A stretch of 64,000 bases of DNA from Lepidostoma basale (GCA_022606425.2 JAHDVF020000418.1:248001-312000); one strand, 5' to 3'. Positions 29,370 to 39,575 are shown, counted from the first letter of the stretch. Notes: generated by a model not told the origin, from the sequence alone. Made by a program: numbers and translations.

Positions 29370-29430
29370 TAAATAAGTTGACATTTAAACGAAATAACGC
29401 AAGGATCATTAAGACGGTTTGGACATAATG
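29370..29430 (+). pseudogene. LINE family A scrap
   Basis: CAAGGATCATTAAGACGGTT and TGGACATAATG match GSLRRFGHM of family A. Confidence 0.35.
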
Positions 29431-29447
29431 AAAAAAAAAATCTTTTT

Positions 29448-29722
29448 AAACAAACGAGCAAACCATCACGCAGTTTCTTCGCAGAGGTAGAGAGAGAGAT
29501 GGACCGCCACACTACTCTATCCTCTCTAGCTTTCTTCACATTCGTATAAAAAGTCATACACGCACGTCGATTCTTCCGATTTCTTACATGACCAACCTTT
29601 CATATTTGATTGATTTGGTCATGCCATGTTTCCTTCGGTCTACCTCGACTCCGTACTCCGTATACATCCTTAACGTATACTTTTTTAAGCATTCTTTCTC
29701 CATCTATGCGTTACATATGTCT
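29448..29722 (-). pseudogene. LINE family A3-like copy
   Basis: The minus strand shows RMERMC..., TFNDVYGVRSRGRPKET-like and HDQINQI-like sequence, then RACMTFYTNVKKAREDRVVW and RSISLSTSAKKLRDGLLV. The end is frame-shifted relative to SILSAYPCGETA. Confidence 0.6.
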
Positions 29723-29945
29723 GCTCTTCCCACCGTTGTCATCAGAGGCAGATTGGTTCTGGCGGCCGGTAGGTAAAACAATCTGTGCTCTCGCTGTCGG
29801 AGATATCTATCAGAGACAAAAAGACCAACACGTCATTCATATTAGTGAGGGTACGTTCAGGGGACCAATACTCTTGACTTTAGAAAGTATCTTGTCTTCC
29901 TAATGTCGAACCATCTCTAATGCGTTCCTGGTATTATGTTGTATT
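29723..29945 (+). pseudogene. LINE family D 3' part
   Basis: TVVIRGRLVLAAGR in one frame, DIYQRQKDQHVIHISEGTFR and GPILLTLESILSS in another, then TCTCTAATGCGTTCCTGGTA. It is followed directly by an A1 copy in reverse orientation. Confidence 0.65.
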
Positions 29946-29951
29946 TTTATA

Positions 29952-30368
29952 AACTAACTAACCATCACGCCGTCTCCCCGAAGTGGTATGCAGAAAGAAT
30001 GGACTGTCACACTTTCCTTGCCTGACATATTTCTCTCGCTTCTTCAACATTCTTACATCGTGTCATGCACGCGCGTCGATTTCTCTTACTCCTCACATGG
30101 CCAACATTCAATATTTGATTTATTTGATCGTGCCACGTTCTCCTCGGTCTTCCTCTATTTCTGGTTCCATTTACATCATTAACATATATATTTTTTACCA
30201 TTCTTTCTTCATTCATTCTTTCCATGTGTCCAAACCGTTTTAATGATCCTTTCATTATTTTTTTCATAACACCATCTTTGGCACCGCATTCACTTCTTAT
30301 ATTTTCATTCGACATTCTATTATACACGGAGTATCCACACGTTCGTCTAAGAGATCTCATTTCTACTG
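29952..30368 (-). pseudogene. LINE family A1 copy with GTTA tail
   Basis: The minus strand encodes MRSLRRTCGYSVYNRMSNEN, IRSECGAKDGVMKKIMKGSL, KRFGHMERMNEERMVKNIYV, NRGRPRRTWHDQINQILNVG and RACMTRCKNVEEAREICQAR. The last codons and tail (CTAACTAACCATCACGCC on plus) follow with a small frameshift. Confidence 0.78.
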
Positions 30369-30378
30369 AGTCTTTTGA

Positions 30379-30409
30379 GTTAATAATAAACTGATTTGAT
30401 TTGATTTGA
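30379..30409 (+). repeat. D-type 3' tail scrap
   Basis: AATAATAAACTGATTTGATTTGATTTG is the TTGAT-type tail of family D without its body. Confidence 0.4.
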
Positions 30410-30566
30410 ACATGTGATAGGTAGCTAATCTATCGCCATTTTATTGTCACGTGAATTCTACACCAGATCAATGACAATGTGACAATCATACTGCCAATGC
30501 CGGGATTCGAGCCTGGAACCTTTGGTGTGGGAGTCATAGCACTTGCCACAAGGCCACGAAGGTCTT
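30410..30566 (-). mobile_element. tRNA-derived SINE, tail truncated
   Basis: The complement of CTTCGTGGCCTTGTGGCAAG (A-box side) and of a changed B box (GGCTCGAATCCC) is present. The body matches the 9.7 kb copy (TCGCCATTTTATTGTCACGT). Confidence 0.75.
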
Positions 30567-30659
30567 TAGGTCAGTCGAAGGATAAAAGTGGGATAATATC
30601 CTAAACAATTGGTGATTATTATTTTATTTCTTTAATCCAATATTAGGGGTTCAAACGGG

Positions 30660-31040
30660 TAGTAGGGCTACGATGGGGTATGTTTTGCTGGAAAGTATGC
30701 CTCTACAAAATGTCGTAAGGCGCCATGTTGCGTTTACAACAGCAACACTACTATCAAGTCCAACTCTCTAGCGTCCACGAGAGGTCTTTTTGAGAGAGAG
30801 ATGTGGCACATATTACTTAGTGCCATAGCAGATAGAGAGAAGACGAATGGTGAGCTTCTAGCGCCATAAAGCTGGATACACCCAGCTAAGGGAAGGTAAC
30901 CCCGACAGAAAATCCTCCAGAGAAGGCAAGGGGATACCACTCTGGATATTTTTCCCCAGATCATCACTGTGAAAAATACTCAAGGGTGATAGTCAACGTT
31001 GGGGAGACCTCACAGGACACAGAAAGAAGAAGAAGAAGAA
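30660..31040 (+). pseudogene. LINE family B-like 3' end with GAA tail
   Basis: LFERERCGTYYLVP, RRRMVSF and GNPDRKSSREGKGIPLW, ending DSQRWGDLTGHRKKKKKN. The end is comparable to ITNVKGT and the GTCCCC of other B copies. Stops are frequent. Confidence 0.5.
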
Positions 31041-31318
31041 TCCAATATTTAAACGATGTACATTGTAATGGTTATGAATCCATACGGAAATATCGCAAAT
31101 AAATATATTTGCTAGAAATTTAAAATCACGAATGTGAGGTTTTGCGCTTACTCGTGCGTTCAGTTTAACTAAGAAATTTCTCTTTGGATACGCAATAGAA
31201 ATTTTCATACTACGAAAGGAATTTTTCTTTTCCGAATATCAATTGAATAATCGATATTTTTAATACAGGAAATGCGGGTCTTTCCTAACCGATGCTGCGT
31301 AACGAGTACTCATTATCT
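31041..31318. other. spacer, no gene seen
   Basis: Unrecognised sequence with no clear coding frame. Confidence 0.35.
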
Positions 31319-31319
31319 C

Positions 31320-31394
31320 TTCTTCTTCTTCCTAAGCCATCCTAGGCCTCCTCACACGTCCTCCATTTTTCTCTATCCCGTGCGACTCTCGTCC
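31320..31394 (-). pseudogene. LINE 3' end scrap with GAA-type tail
   Basis: TCTTCTTCTTCCTAAGCCAT, then CCTCCATTTTTCTCTATCC, looks like a reversed C- or J-type 3' end. Confidence 0.3.
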
Positions 31395-31395
31395 A

Positions 31396-31472
31396 TGAAG
31401 CAAGGAAGTGGCAAAATAAGGATGAAAGTAGAATAAATGCAGTAGAAATGACATCTCTTAGACGAATGTAAT
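31396..31472 (+). pseudogene. LINE family A scrap
   Basis: KQGSGKIRMKVE.. in shifted frame equals SEAWNWQKKDESRINAVEM, then SLRRM. Confidence 0.5.
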
Positions 31473-31489
31473 GTAAAGGTTGACGGTTT

Positions 31490-31578
31490 GTTGGTTTATT
31501 ATTATTATTATTATTTGGGTGAAAAAAACTTCTTACATAATTACAGCGCGAGCCAAATCGATGTAAAGGGTGAAAAAA
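31490..31578 (-). mobile_element. tRNA-derived SINE tail fragment
   Basis: TTATTATTATTATTATTATT, then GCGCGAGCCAAATCGATGTA and AAGGGTG, match the 3' end of the SINE at 9.7 kb. Confidence 0.6.
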
Positions 31579-31624
31579 AAAAGAATATCAAAGGAAATAT
31601 ACATAGAACCCTATAAATAGGAAT

Positions 31625-32030
31625 ATGCCAGTTATTTCCTTGCTGCCTTTATCGTAAGGGTATTCACGAATTCGCCATAATTGCATCCAAAGAGGTCTAT
31701 CTCTTTTGAAACCTCATTTAAAAGACGAATCGCTTTCAATACAGGAGAACTTCGAAGGGCCTCTGTGCGGCAATTTGGGGCATAAAATAATATATGCCCC
31801 CTTACTCTGCTATAACTATGGGGAACGTATAGATTTAGTTCTCTCAGTATTCCTGGATTGTAAATACCTCCGGATAATAGTTTAAAAAAATGCTTTCCTA
31901 GAAAGATCATTCTATGAGTTTCAAGATTGTTGAAATGAGGTATAAATATCTCAAAAATCGTTTCTGGATCCTTTCTAGTTCCAAGATGACTGTTCTTTCT
32001 CTGGGGTCCCAAATGATAGAGCAGATGAAA
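31625..32030 (-). pseudogene. LINE family D-like copy, divergent subfamily
   Basis: The minus strand encodes FICSIIWDPRERTVILELER, IQKRFLRYLYLISTILK, then after a frameshift IFLGKHFFKLLSGGIYNPGI, LYVPHSYSRVRGHILFYAPN and CRTEALRSSPVLKAIRLLNE. The layout is that of D, but the residues differ clearly. Confidence 0.7.
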
Positions 32031-32120
32031 TCGACGTGCGTGCATAACACGATGTTTGAATGCAGAGGAAATGAAAAAAATAGGTCAGGACAGAACAATG
32101 TGGAGGTTGACGGTTAGTTA
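32024..32120 (+). pseudogene. LINE family A 3' scrap with GTTA tail
   Basis: ATCGACGTGCGTGCATAACA (RRACI), NAEEMKKIGQDRTMWRLTVS-like, then GTTAGTTAGTT. Confidence 0.5.
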
Positions 32121-32339
32121 GTTGATTCTACCTTATTGTTAAAGAAACAGTAATTATGGTAATGTTTACTACAGAGCAGGTTGGCCAATCCGCTCATATG
32201 CATTTTCTCCATACATGAATATTCGTAATAACATTAACAATAGACAAACTTGGGAAATACGCGCCATAGACTTGACACATTCACATAACAATCGGTTTTC
32301 TCAACTGCCAATTGAACGCAAATTCACAAAAAGACATTA

Positions 32340-32770
32340 TTCTTCTTCTTCTTCCTCAGCCTACTCTCGTCCACTCCTGGACAAAGGCCTCCTCCATTCG
32401 CTTCCACGTCACTTTGACTTGTGCAGACTGCATCCAGGTTATTCCGACGTGTCGGTTCAGATCATCCTTCCACCGTAGTTACGGTCGCCCTGCACATCTC
32501 TTTGCCGTCCACGGTCTCCAAGTCAGCAGTCTTCTTGTCCATTTTTCATCCGAGCTTCTGGCTACGTGACCTGCCCATTGCCATTTTAGAGTCGCCACCC
32601 GGTGGATGATGTCTGTGACCTTTGTTTTTTCTCTCACCGTATCGTTTCTGACTCTGTCTCTTAGGCTTATTCCTAACATGGCTCTTTGGGTCACTCGTAG
32701 CTTCTCGGCACTTTGTTTAGACAATGTTACAGTTTCAAGACCATACCACTTACCAACTGGCAGAACTCTA
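32340..32770 (-). pseudogene. LINE family C copy with GAA tail
   Basis: The minus strand encodes LSKQSAEKLRVTQRAMLGIS, LRDRVRNDTVREKTKVTDII, HRVATLKWQWAGHVARSSDE, RRLLTWRPWTAKRCAGRP and a degraded W-x-D end. GAA repeats lie at 32341-32356. Confidence 0.75.
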
Positions 32771-33001
32771 AATTAAACTCTGGCACTTCTTCATCGGGAG
32801 AACGATATAATCTAACTAAAGTTAGTTAGTTTATGAGAAGTTAGATAGATGATGAAGGTTTAAAGCAGTGTTTCTTAACCGTATTCAAAGAATCGCCACC
32901 TTTACCACAGAAAATTTACATTTCTCTCAATATAGGTATGTATTTTATGCAATGGATTTCCTAGCGTTACTATTGTATTTATTGCCTTTTAACTAATTAA
33001 A
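32771..33001. other. spacer, no gene seen
   Basis: It contains CTTCATCGGGAGAACGATAT, shared with the segment before the hammerhead-like motif at 49.99 kb. Confidence 0.35.
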
Positions 33002-33030
33002 CTATTTAACTAACTAACCATCACACCGTC
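33002..33030 (-). pseudogene. LINE family A tail scrap
   Basis: AACTAACTAACCATCACACC and GTCTC: the reversed 3' end only, fused head to head with the next A fragment. Confidence 0.45.
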
Positions 33031-33035
33031 TCTCG

Positions 33036-33350
33036 ACGTGTGGATACTCTGTGTATAATAGAGTGTCGAATGAAAATATAAGAAGTGAATGCAGTGCGAA
33101 TGATGGTGTTATGAAAAAAATAATAAAAGGATCATTAAGATGGTTTGGACACATGGAAAGAATGAATGAAGAAAGAATTATTAAAAAAATATATGATAAC
33201 GACGTAAATGGAACTAAAATTAGAGGAAGACCGAGGAAAACTTGACACGATCACATAATTCAAATATTGAATGTCGGCCATTTGAGGAGTCAGAGAAATC
33301 GACGCGCGTGCATGGCACGATGTATGAATATTGAGGAAGCGAGAGAAATA
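33036..33350 (+). pseudogene. LINE family A1 copy
   Basis: CGYSVYNRVSNENIRSECSAN, MKKIIKGSLRWFGHMERMNE, ERIIKKIYDNDVNGTKIRGR, PRKT, then a stop and RSQRNRRACMARCMNIEEAR. It stops before the SAYP block. Confidence 0.7.
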
Positions 33351-33385
33351 TGTAATAGTTTACAAAAAGTACTTTACCTTACTAA

Positions 33386-33680
33386 CTAATTAAACATCAC
33401 GCCGTCTCCCCGAAGGGGTAGCAGAAAGAATGGACTGCCACACTTTTCATTCCTGACATATTTCTCTCGCTTCCTTAACATTCATACATCTTGTCATGCA
33501 CGCGCGTCGATTTCTCTGACTCCTCACATGGCCGACATTCAATATTTGATTTATTTGATCGTGCCACGTTTTCCTCGGTTTTCCTCTATTTCTGGTTCCA
33601 TTTACATCGCTAACATATAATTTTTTTACCATTCTTTCTTCATTCATTCTTTTCATATGTCCAAACCATCTTTATGACCC
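33386..33680 (-). pseudogene. LINE family A1 copy
   Basis: The minus strand encodes MKRMNEERMVKKLYVSDVNG, TRNRGKPRKTWHDQINQILN and RACMTRCMNVKEAREICQE, then shifted SILSAYPFGETA. The tail complement AACTAACTAATTAAACATC is at 33386. Confidence 0.75.
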
Positions 33681-34110
33681 TTACTTTTTGTAGCTGTCGC
33701 AAATCCGGTACATTGCCGCGCTTTGAGCGCAGCTAGTGCGATAAGCAGGAAGGTGGAAAACTTGGCTCGCGGTGTGTCTTTTGCGAGATATTGGGGGGTA
33801 CATTAAATATCTGAACATCTGCATGTCAGAAGGCCAATACAAGTCCAATACATGCCAATGTTTTCGGAACAGCCTGTATATTTTAAGATGCGAATACTTC
33901 ACATTTAGACTTGGTACTTACTCTAGTACGTACGTAATAATAGTAAATAATGACAGCTTATTGACCTTGTATTACGAGAATAAAACCGGTTTCTAATAAG
34001 ATATCTACACCAAAGATTCCTAAACTTTTTGACACGCGGTCCCCTTTAAAAAATAATAATAATAATCCCCTGTGGTACCTTCTAAAATCTTAAATAAAAC
34101 AAAAAAGTGT
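33681..34110. other. unrecognised segment, possible DNA-element end
   Basis: GTTTTCGGAACAGCCTGTAT at about 33858-33878 resembles the termini of some insect DNA transposons, but no matching partner was found. Confidence 0.3.
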
Positions 34111-34114
34111 ACAT

Positions 34115-34480
34115 ATGCAGATGCAAATATAAGAATTGAATGCAGTGCAAATGAAAGTGTTATGAACAAAATAATGAATGTGACAATTAAGATGGTTTGG
34201 ACACATTGAAAGAATGAATGATGAAATAATGATTACAAAGTAATGAAAACAAATAAAATATTATACAAAATTTCTTTATTATTATGTATTTAGTGTTCTT
34301 CCACTTGTGTTTATGTTCGACCGGTACCAAATAAATTTTGTACATCTTTTTTTGTTTGTTTTCATTATTTAAAATAATCTTCTACCAAGAAATTTCAATT
34401 AAAAACATTAATTATTTGATTAGATAGAATATGAAAACGAAACAAGAAATAAAAAGAGACCGAGGAAAATGTGGCACTGA
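34115..34480 (+). pseudogene. LINE family A scraps
   Basis: DANIRIECSANESVMNKIMN, then TIKMVWTHx at 34120-34230, and ENETRNKKRPRKMWH at 34428-34478 with AT-rich filler between. This second piece runs straight into a J copy. Confidence 0.5.
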
Positions 34481-34832
34481 ATCGAGGCCAGATACTGTCA
34501 AGACAAAGAGCATGCTCAGAGATGAAAACACTCCGCGCTATAGCTGGCAAGACCCTACCGGATCGAGTTAGGAATACAGCAATCCGAGAGATCTGCGAGG
34601 TCGAAGATGTGGTCAGATGGGGACGTCAAAGACAGCGATACTGGCATCAACGTGTAGAAAGAATGAGCTCAAATAGGATTCCACACATAGCTCTCCATGG
34701 AACGCCAAACGGACAACGCCGACCAGGAAGACCCCCGAAACGGTGGAGAGAAAGCTGGAGTTCAGCGTCTCAAGAGGACCCACCTGAAATAACAGACTCC
34801 TGAGTCTACCAAAAGTGAAGAAGAAGGAGAAG
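34481..34832 (+). pseudogene. LINE family J copy with GAA-type tail
   Basis: A 110-codon open frame encodes MKTLRAIAGKTLPDRVRNTA, IREICEVEDVVRWGRQRQRY, HQRVERMSSNRIPHIALHGT and GRPPKRWRESWSSASQEDPP, ending EITDS and a stop. The tail is GAAGAAGAAGGAGAAG. It is close to the copy at 439 but without its stop. Confidence 0.78.
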
Positions 34833-35087
34833 ATATTTAATACAAAGTGCCCCCTTATTTCGCTTAAGTTTCCCCAGAGAAGCCAACTTGCACACTTTGG
34901 AAACCTGGTTATATTTTTAATAAAAAAAATATTTGCATACTTCAAGTCAATCAAATTGTGATAATGAAACTTTGGAATACTAAAAAACAACATAAACAAT
35001 AAAAAAATAATAACATCTATTAAGAAATAGCGACCTAACTCTAAAAATAAATATATGCGCGTTAGAATACTAAAATTATAATAATGT
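34833..35087. other. spacer, no gene seen
   Basis: Unrecognised AT-rich sequence. Confidence 0.4.
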
Positions 35088-35310
35088 TTAACTAACCAAC
35101 TAACTAACCATCACGCCGTCTTTCCGTAAAGTTAGGCAACATAATTGACCCTCACACCGTTCTCTTTAACACACTTCTCTCGCTTCCTCGACATTCATAT
35201 ATCGTGTGATGCACGCACGTCGATTTCTCCGACTTCTCTCATGACCGACATTTAATATTTGATTGATTAGATCGCGTCACGTTCTTCTGTCTTTCTCTAT
35301 TTATAAATCT
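35088..35310 (-). pseudogene. LINE family A copy, degraded
   Basis: The tail complement AACTAACTAACCATCACGCC is present, then the reversed MTRCMNVEEARE and RSREKSTC-like parts, before the sequence decays. Confidence 0.6.
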
Positions 35311-35317
35311 TCAATAA

Positions 35318-35630
35318 ATACTTTAAGCAAACATCTCCAGGCGTTATCTAGCAATGTATGTTAATGGCGGTAGCCTTGAACATTCCCCATTCCTCCCTTC
35401 TTACGTGGTGGTCGTAAGAAGGGCGGAATGGGGAATGTTGTATTACATAAAGCGTGCGCTTAACCCAACCAATGACAGGTCATAAGTCCTGTAAACGCCT
35501 CGACCACCATATTCTGTTTCCAATTTGCATCTTCGTCTCTATTGAGATACAGTTAATCCTTAAAATGATAACCCGCAATGGGTAAAATCCAGTATTCGTC
35601 TAAAAGTATTTGTATACATTCAAAATGTAA
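35318..35630. repeat. repeat family H copy with hairpin
   Basis: It contains GCAATGTATGTTAATGGCGG, a 61-base hairpin (35379-35439), GCTTAACCCAACCAATGACA, GTCTCTATTGAGATACAGTT and the outer end TTTGTATACATTCAAAATGT. Confidence 0.65.
35379..35439. repeat. 61-bp hairpin
   Basis: AACATTCCCCATTCC and CCTTCTTACG are matched in reverse by CGTAAGAAGG and GGAATGGGGAATGTT, leaving a seven-base loop (TGGTGGT). Confidence 0.85.
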
Positions 35631-35634
35631 TAAA

Positions 35635-35985
35635 TACTTTGTTTATCATTCTTTCTTCATTCATTCTTTCCATGTGTTCAAACCATCTTGATAACCCTTC
35701 CATTATTTACACTTTCATTCGCACCGCATTCACTTATTATATTTGCATTTGACACTATCATATACAGATGAACCACACATTCGTGTAAGAAATCCTTTCC
35801 GCTGCATTTTTACAACTTCCCTTCAATACACAAGGGTTGGTATTTGAACAACGTTATGCACTGCCATTTTATCATTTTTACATAGACTTTTGTTTGCGAA
35901 GACAACTTTACGTATACCGTTAACTTCGTTTGCCTGCCCCAATCTTTCTATCAACATCCCTTACCACTCGCCCATTATTTGTAAA
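35635..35985 (-). pseudogene. LINE family A copy, degraded
   Basis: Reversed SECGANESVN, MKGLSRWFEHMERMNEERMI, VHNVVQIPTLVY and RMVREGYx regions, in broken frames. Confidence 0.55.
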
Positions 35986-35987
35986 CA

Positions 35988-36468
35988 TAACTAACTAACT
36001 AACCATCACGCCGTCTCCCCGGAAGGGTAGGCAGAAATAATGTACTGCCACACTTTTCTTTCCTGACATATTTCTCTCGCTTCCTCAACATTCATACATC
36101 GTCATGCACGCGCGTAGATTTCTCTGACTCCTCACGTGGCCGACATTCAATATTTGATTTATTTGATCGTGCCACGGTTTCCTCGGTCTTCCTCTATTTC
36201 TAGTTCCATTTACATCGTTAACATATACTTTTTTGCATTCTTTCTTCATTAATTCTTTCCATGTGTCCAAACCATCCTAATGATCCTTTCATTATTTTGT
36301 TTATAACACCATCATTCGCACCGCATTCACTTCTTGAATTTTCATTCGACACTATCTAATACACATAGTATGCACACATTCGTCTAAGAGATCTTATTTC
36401 TACTCCGTTTATTTATACTTTCATCCCTCTTTTACCAGTTCCATGCTTCGCTTTCATACATGTGTAAA
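35988..36468 (-). pseudogene. LINE family A1 copy with GTTA tail
   Basis: Reversed tail AACTAACTAACCATCACGCC. The minus strand encodes KVYVNDVNGTRNRGRPRKPW, HDQINQILNVGHVRSQRNLR, an upstream part with MNKIMKGSLGWFGHMERINE in another frame, and YESEAWNW at about 36450. Confidence 0.7.
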
Positions 36469-36608
36469 CATACTTCCAAACAAATAAACAAATTAATCTA
36501 CTACGCAATTTCTTTATCTTTATTAAAGTTTTTACAAATAAAATTGCGCAAAATATTCAAATTTCACACTAAAATTTGACATTTTGGTACTATTTTACAT
36601 TTTTGTAT
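36469..36608. other. spacer, no gene seen
   Basis: AT-rich sequence. Nothing recognised. Confidence 0.4.
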
Positions 36609-36896
36609 TTGGTAGCTATCCGTGGCTTTATCCCACCGCATTCCTCTTGGGCATACCGTGGACCAATAGTCTACAGATAGGTAGGGATGGGTTCACATTT
36701 CTTCACACTTACCAGGGGATTCTTTGAGAATTTCGTAATCTTTGAGGACATGGTTAACTTCGACAGTCTCTTAGTCGACTTATCTCCCAGTTTGCAGAAC
36801 CAACCTGCCTCTGGTGATGCCGGTGGGAAGAGCAATCAAACTGCTGAACACGATCGCTTCGAAGATATAATTCATATTAGTGAAAGTACATTCAGA
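36609..36896 (+). pseudogene. LINE family D fragment
   Basis: GSYPWLYPTAFLLGIPWTN, MGSHFFTLTRGFFENFVIFE, QNQPASGDAGGKSNQTAEHD and DIIHISESTFRR in shifting frames, equivalent to the D copy at 23.9-24.2 kb. Confidence 0.65.
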
Positions 36897-36990
36897 AGAC
36901 ACTGGGGGCGATAGCAGGCAAGACACTGAGAGATCGCGTGAGGAACACCAGAATAAGAGAGACGTGTGAGGTTGAGGATATCATGAGGTA
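36897..36990 (+). pseudogene. LINE family J scrap
   Basis: LGAIAGKTLRDRVRNTRIRE and TCEVEDIMR match J, joined on the left to D and on the right to C. Confidence 0.5.
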
Positions 36991-37429
36991 GGCCTCTTCC
37001 ATCTGTCTCCATCTTTTTCTATCCTGTGCCGCTTCAAACCATTTTTTCCCGGCGACCACAACAATATCGTCGGCCCATCTCTTCTGTGGCCGACCGACAC
37101 CCCTTTTGTTTTCCCTTGGCCTCCACTTTAAGACGTTGAAAGTCCATCTTGAACTTGGCTGTCTGGCTACGTGTCCTGCCCATTGCCATTTCAATATTGC
37201 GATCCGATCCATGATATCGGCGACTTTTGTTCGGCGTCTGATTTCTGTATTTGTAATTCTTTCACTCAGACTTATGCCCAACATTTGCCGCTCCATGGAT
37301 CGGTGCGCGCATTTCAATTTGTGGACAGTATTTATGGTCAGGGACATTGTTTCCAAACCATATGTCATCACAGGCAAGATGCATGCTTCGTAGGTTTTCC
37401 TTTTTAAATTAATGGGATATCCTTGTTTC
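36991..37429 (-). pseudogene. LINE family C copy, left half
   Basis: The minus strand encodes YPINLKRKTYEACILPVMTY, GLETMSLTINTVHKLKCAHR, MLGISLSERITNTEIRRRTK, ILKWQWAGHVARQPSSRWTF and GVGRPQKRWADDIVVVAGKK. It is an uninterrupted frame of about 150 codons. An A2 element splits the copy at 37430-38298. Confidence 0.78.
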
Positions 37430-37438
37430 TCATTATAT

Positions 37439-38289
37439 CGATGCTGTGTTAATCGCTGACAGTGAAGAAAATTTGCAAGTCTTAGTGTCAAGGATGTATG
37501 AGGCATGCAAGAAGAGTGACTTGGTGATGAATGTGTCTAAATCTAAAGTGATGGTTTTCGAGAAAGAAGAATGCATGACGATTTGTGATATAAGTGCGAT
37601 GGGCGAGAAATTGGAGCAAGTTTCTGATTTTACGTATCTGGGAAGCATGTTTACAAGGGACGGAAAAATGGAGAAAGACATCGAAAGGAGGGTTGGTGCT
37701 GTGAATAAAATAAATGGCGCACTCAAAGTCATTACTGCAAATAGAAATATATCCACAGAAGCAAAGATGACAGTACACAATGGAGTTCCAGTGCCAACCC
37801 TCATGTATGGAAGTGAAGCTTGGAGCTGGCAAAAGAAGGATGAAAGCAGGATTAAACGCCGTAGAAATGAGATCACTAAGAAGAATGTGCGGGAAAACGT
37901 TGTATGATAGAATACCGAACGATGAAATAAGAAAGAAATGTAAGGCAGATAACTGCATCATGAATAAAATTAAAAAAGGATCCCTATGATGGTTCGGACA
38001 TATGAAACAAATGGATGAGAGTAGAATGGTTAAAAAGTTGTACACAAGCAGCGTGAGTGGGAAAAGAAGCCGAGGACGACCGAGGAAAACATGGCATGAC
38101 CAAATTAATCAATTACTAAAAGGCGGCCACATTCGAAGTCGGAACAATCGACGTGCGTGCATGGTACGATGTATGGATGTAGAGGAAGCTCGAGAGGTAT
38201 GCCAGGACAGGCCAGTGTGGCGATCCATCCTCTCTGCCTACCCCTCCGGGGAAATGGCGTGATGGTTAGTTAGTTAGTTAGTTAGTTAG
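37439..38289 (+). mobile_element. LINE family A2 insertion with 9-bp target duplication
   Basis: TCATTATAT is present at 37430-37438 and 38290-38298. It opens in the RT region (DAVLIADSEENLQVLVSRMY), then NVSKSKVMVFEKEE, QVSDFTYLGSMFTRDGKMEK, GAVNKINGALKVITANRNIS, PTLMYGSEAWSWQKKDESRI, a one-base shift, RSLRRMCGKTLYDRIPNDEI, KQMDESRMVKKLYTSSVSGK and SILSAYPSGEMA, then GTTA repeats. A frameshift at about 37855 and a stop at about 37989 break the frame. It is the longest A2 copy. Confidence 0.88.
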
Positions 38290-38298
38290 TCATTATAT

Positions 38299-38345
38299 GA
38301 CTGAGCTTTCCGAAGGCTGCCCAACCAATTCTTTTGGGTATTTCT
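38299..38345 (-). pseudogene. LINE family C copy, right half
   Basis: GACTGAGCTTTCCGAAGGCT, GCCCAACCAATTC continues the C copy across the A2 insertion. The same text occurs at 45.49 kb and, reversed, at 51.75 kb. Confidence 0.6.
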
Positions 38346-38645
38346 ACCACCTGGTTTTCTTTTCCCATTTAATAACTTCCAATAAATAAATAAAAGATAA
38401 TGCATAAGTAAATACGCCAAGAAACCGCATAAACAGATAATAGAAAAATGACACCTTAATTAAAATTAGTATTCAATGCCAAATAGTGGCAAAAAGTCAA
38501 TAAATCGAGGACTCTTATATAGTGTTCTCGATAACCTGCAAAACGGACTTTGAGCAAAGTATTAAAAATATACATATTACAAAAAGAACAGCGATTTTTT
38601 TTTAATTACAACTGGTCTTATAGGTCAGAGACTGCACTGAAACGA
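38346..38645. other. spacer, no gene seen
   Basis: AT-rich sequence. Nothing recognised. Confidence 0.4.
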
Positions 38646-38789
38646 GTAACTAACTAACTAACCATCACGCCTCCTCATTGGACTGGTAGGCAGAAAGAAC
38701 GGTATACTTCTCTCGCTTCCACACATTCATACATCGTCGATACGTGGCCGACATTCAATATATGATTGATTCGATCGTGCCACGTTTTC
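38646..38789 (-). pseudogene. LINE family A1 short copy
   Basis: Tail complement AACTAACTAACCATCACGCC, then reversed REVY, MYECV and GRPTFNI-like scraps, truncated at the GRPRKTW site. Confidence 0.5.
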
Positions 38790-39372
38790 CGAACTAACTA
38801 ATTAACCATCACGCCGTCTCCCCGAAGGGGTAGGCAGAAAGAATGGACTGCCATACTTTTCTTTCCTGATGTATTTGTCTAAACATTCATACATCGTGTC
38901 ATGCACGCGCATCGATTTCTCTTACTCCTCACGTAGCCGACATTCAATATTTGATTTATTTTTTCGTGCCACGTTTTCCTCGGTCTTCTTCATTCATTCT
39001 TTCCATGTGCCCAAACCATCTTAATGATCCTTTAATTATTTTGTTCATAACACATTATTATATATTTTCATTCACGGAGTATCCACACATTCGTCTAAGA
39101 GATCTCATTTCTACTGCATTTATTCTACTTTCATCTTTCTTTTGCCAATTCCATGCTTCGCTTCCATACATAAGGGTCGGTACAAGAACACCATTGTGCA
39201 CTGCCATTTTAGCTTTTTGTTTGCGATGACAACTCTAAGTGCACCATTCACTTTGTTGCCTGCCCTAACCCTTCTTTCCATATCCCTCTCCACTGTAAAC
39301 ATACTACCCAAATACACGAACTCATCTACTTGCTCCAAATTTTCACCATTCACGCTAATGTTGCAGTGTGTG
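38790..39372 (-). pseudogene. LINE family A1 copy
   Basis: Tail complement AACTAACTAATTAACCATCA. The minus strand includes HCNISVNGENLEQVDEFVYL, GSMFTVERDMERRVRAGNKV, NGALRVVIANKKLKWQCTMV and FLYRPLCMEAKHGIGKRKMK (shifted PTLMYGSEAWNWQKKDE). Deletions follow around SVYDRV. Confidence 0.7.
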
Positions 39373-39399
39373 TGTGTTAAATTTGTACATGTCAGAGAG

Positions 39400-39575
39400 T
39401 CAAATGCACATATAAAAAGTGAATGAGGTTCGAATGAAAGTGTTATGAACAAATTAAGAAATTCATTAAGATAGTTTGGCCACATGGAAAGAATGAATGA
39501 AGAAAGTATACAATGATTATGTAAATGTAACAAAAAAATAGAAGAAAGCCGAGGAAAACGTGGTACGATAATAAT
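39400..39575 (+). pseudogene. LINE family A1 scrap
   Basis: NAHIKSE, GSNESVMNKLRNSLR, FGHMERMNEESI and KPRKTWYDN-like words in broken frames. Confidence 0.5.

Noticed and set aside
34115..34480. A single A LINE with a large unknown insert
   Set aside because: The two A scraps are too decayed to show continuity, so no insertion is claimed.
37488..38045. A 185-codon minus-strand open frame
   Set aside because: It lies opposite the A2 LINE coding strand. The plus strand carries the RT-family motifs.
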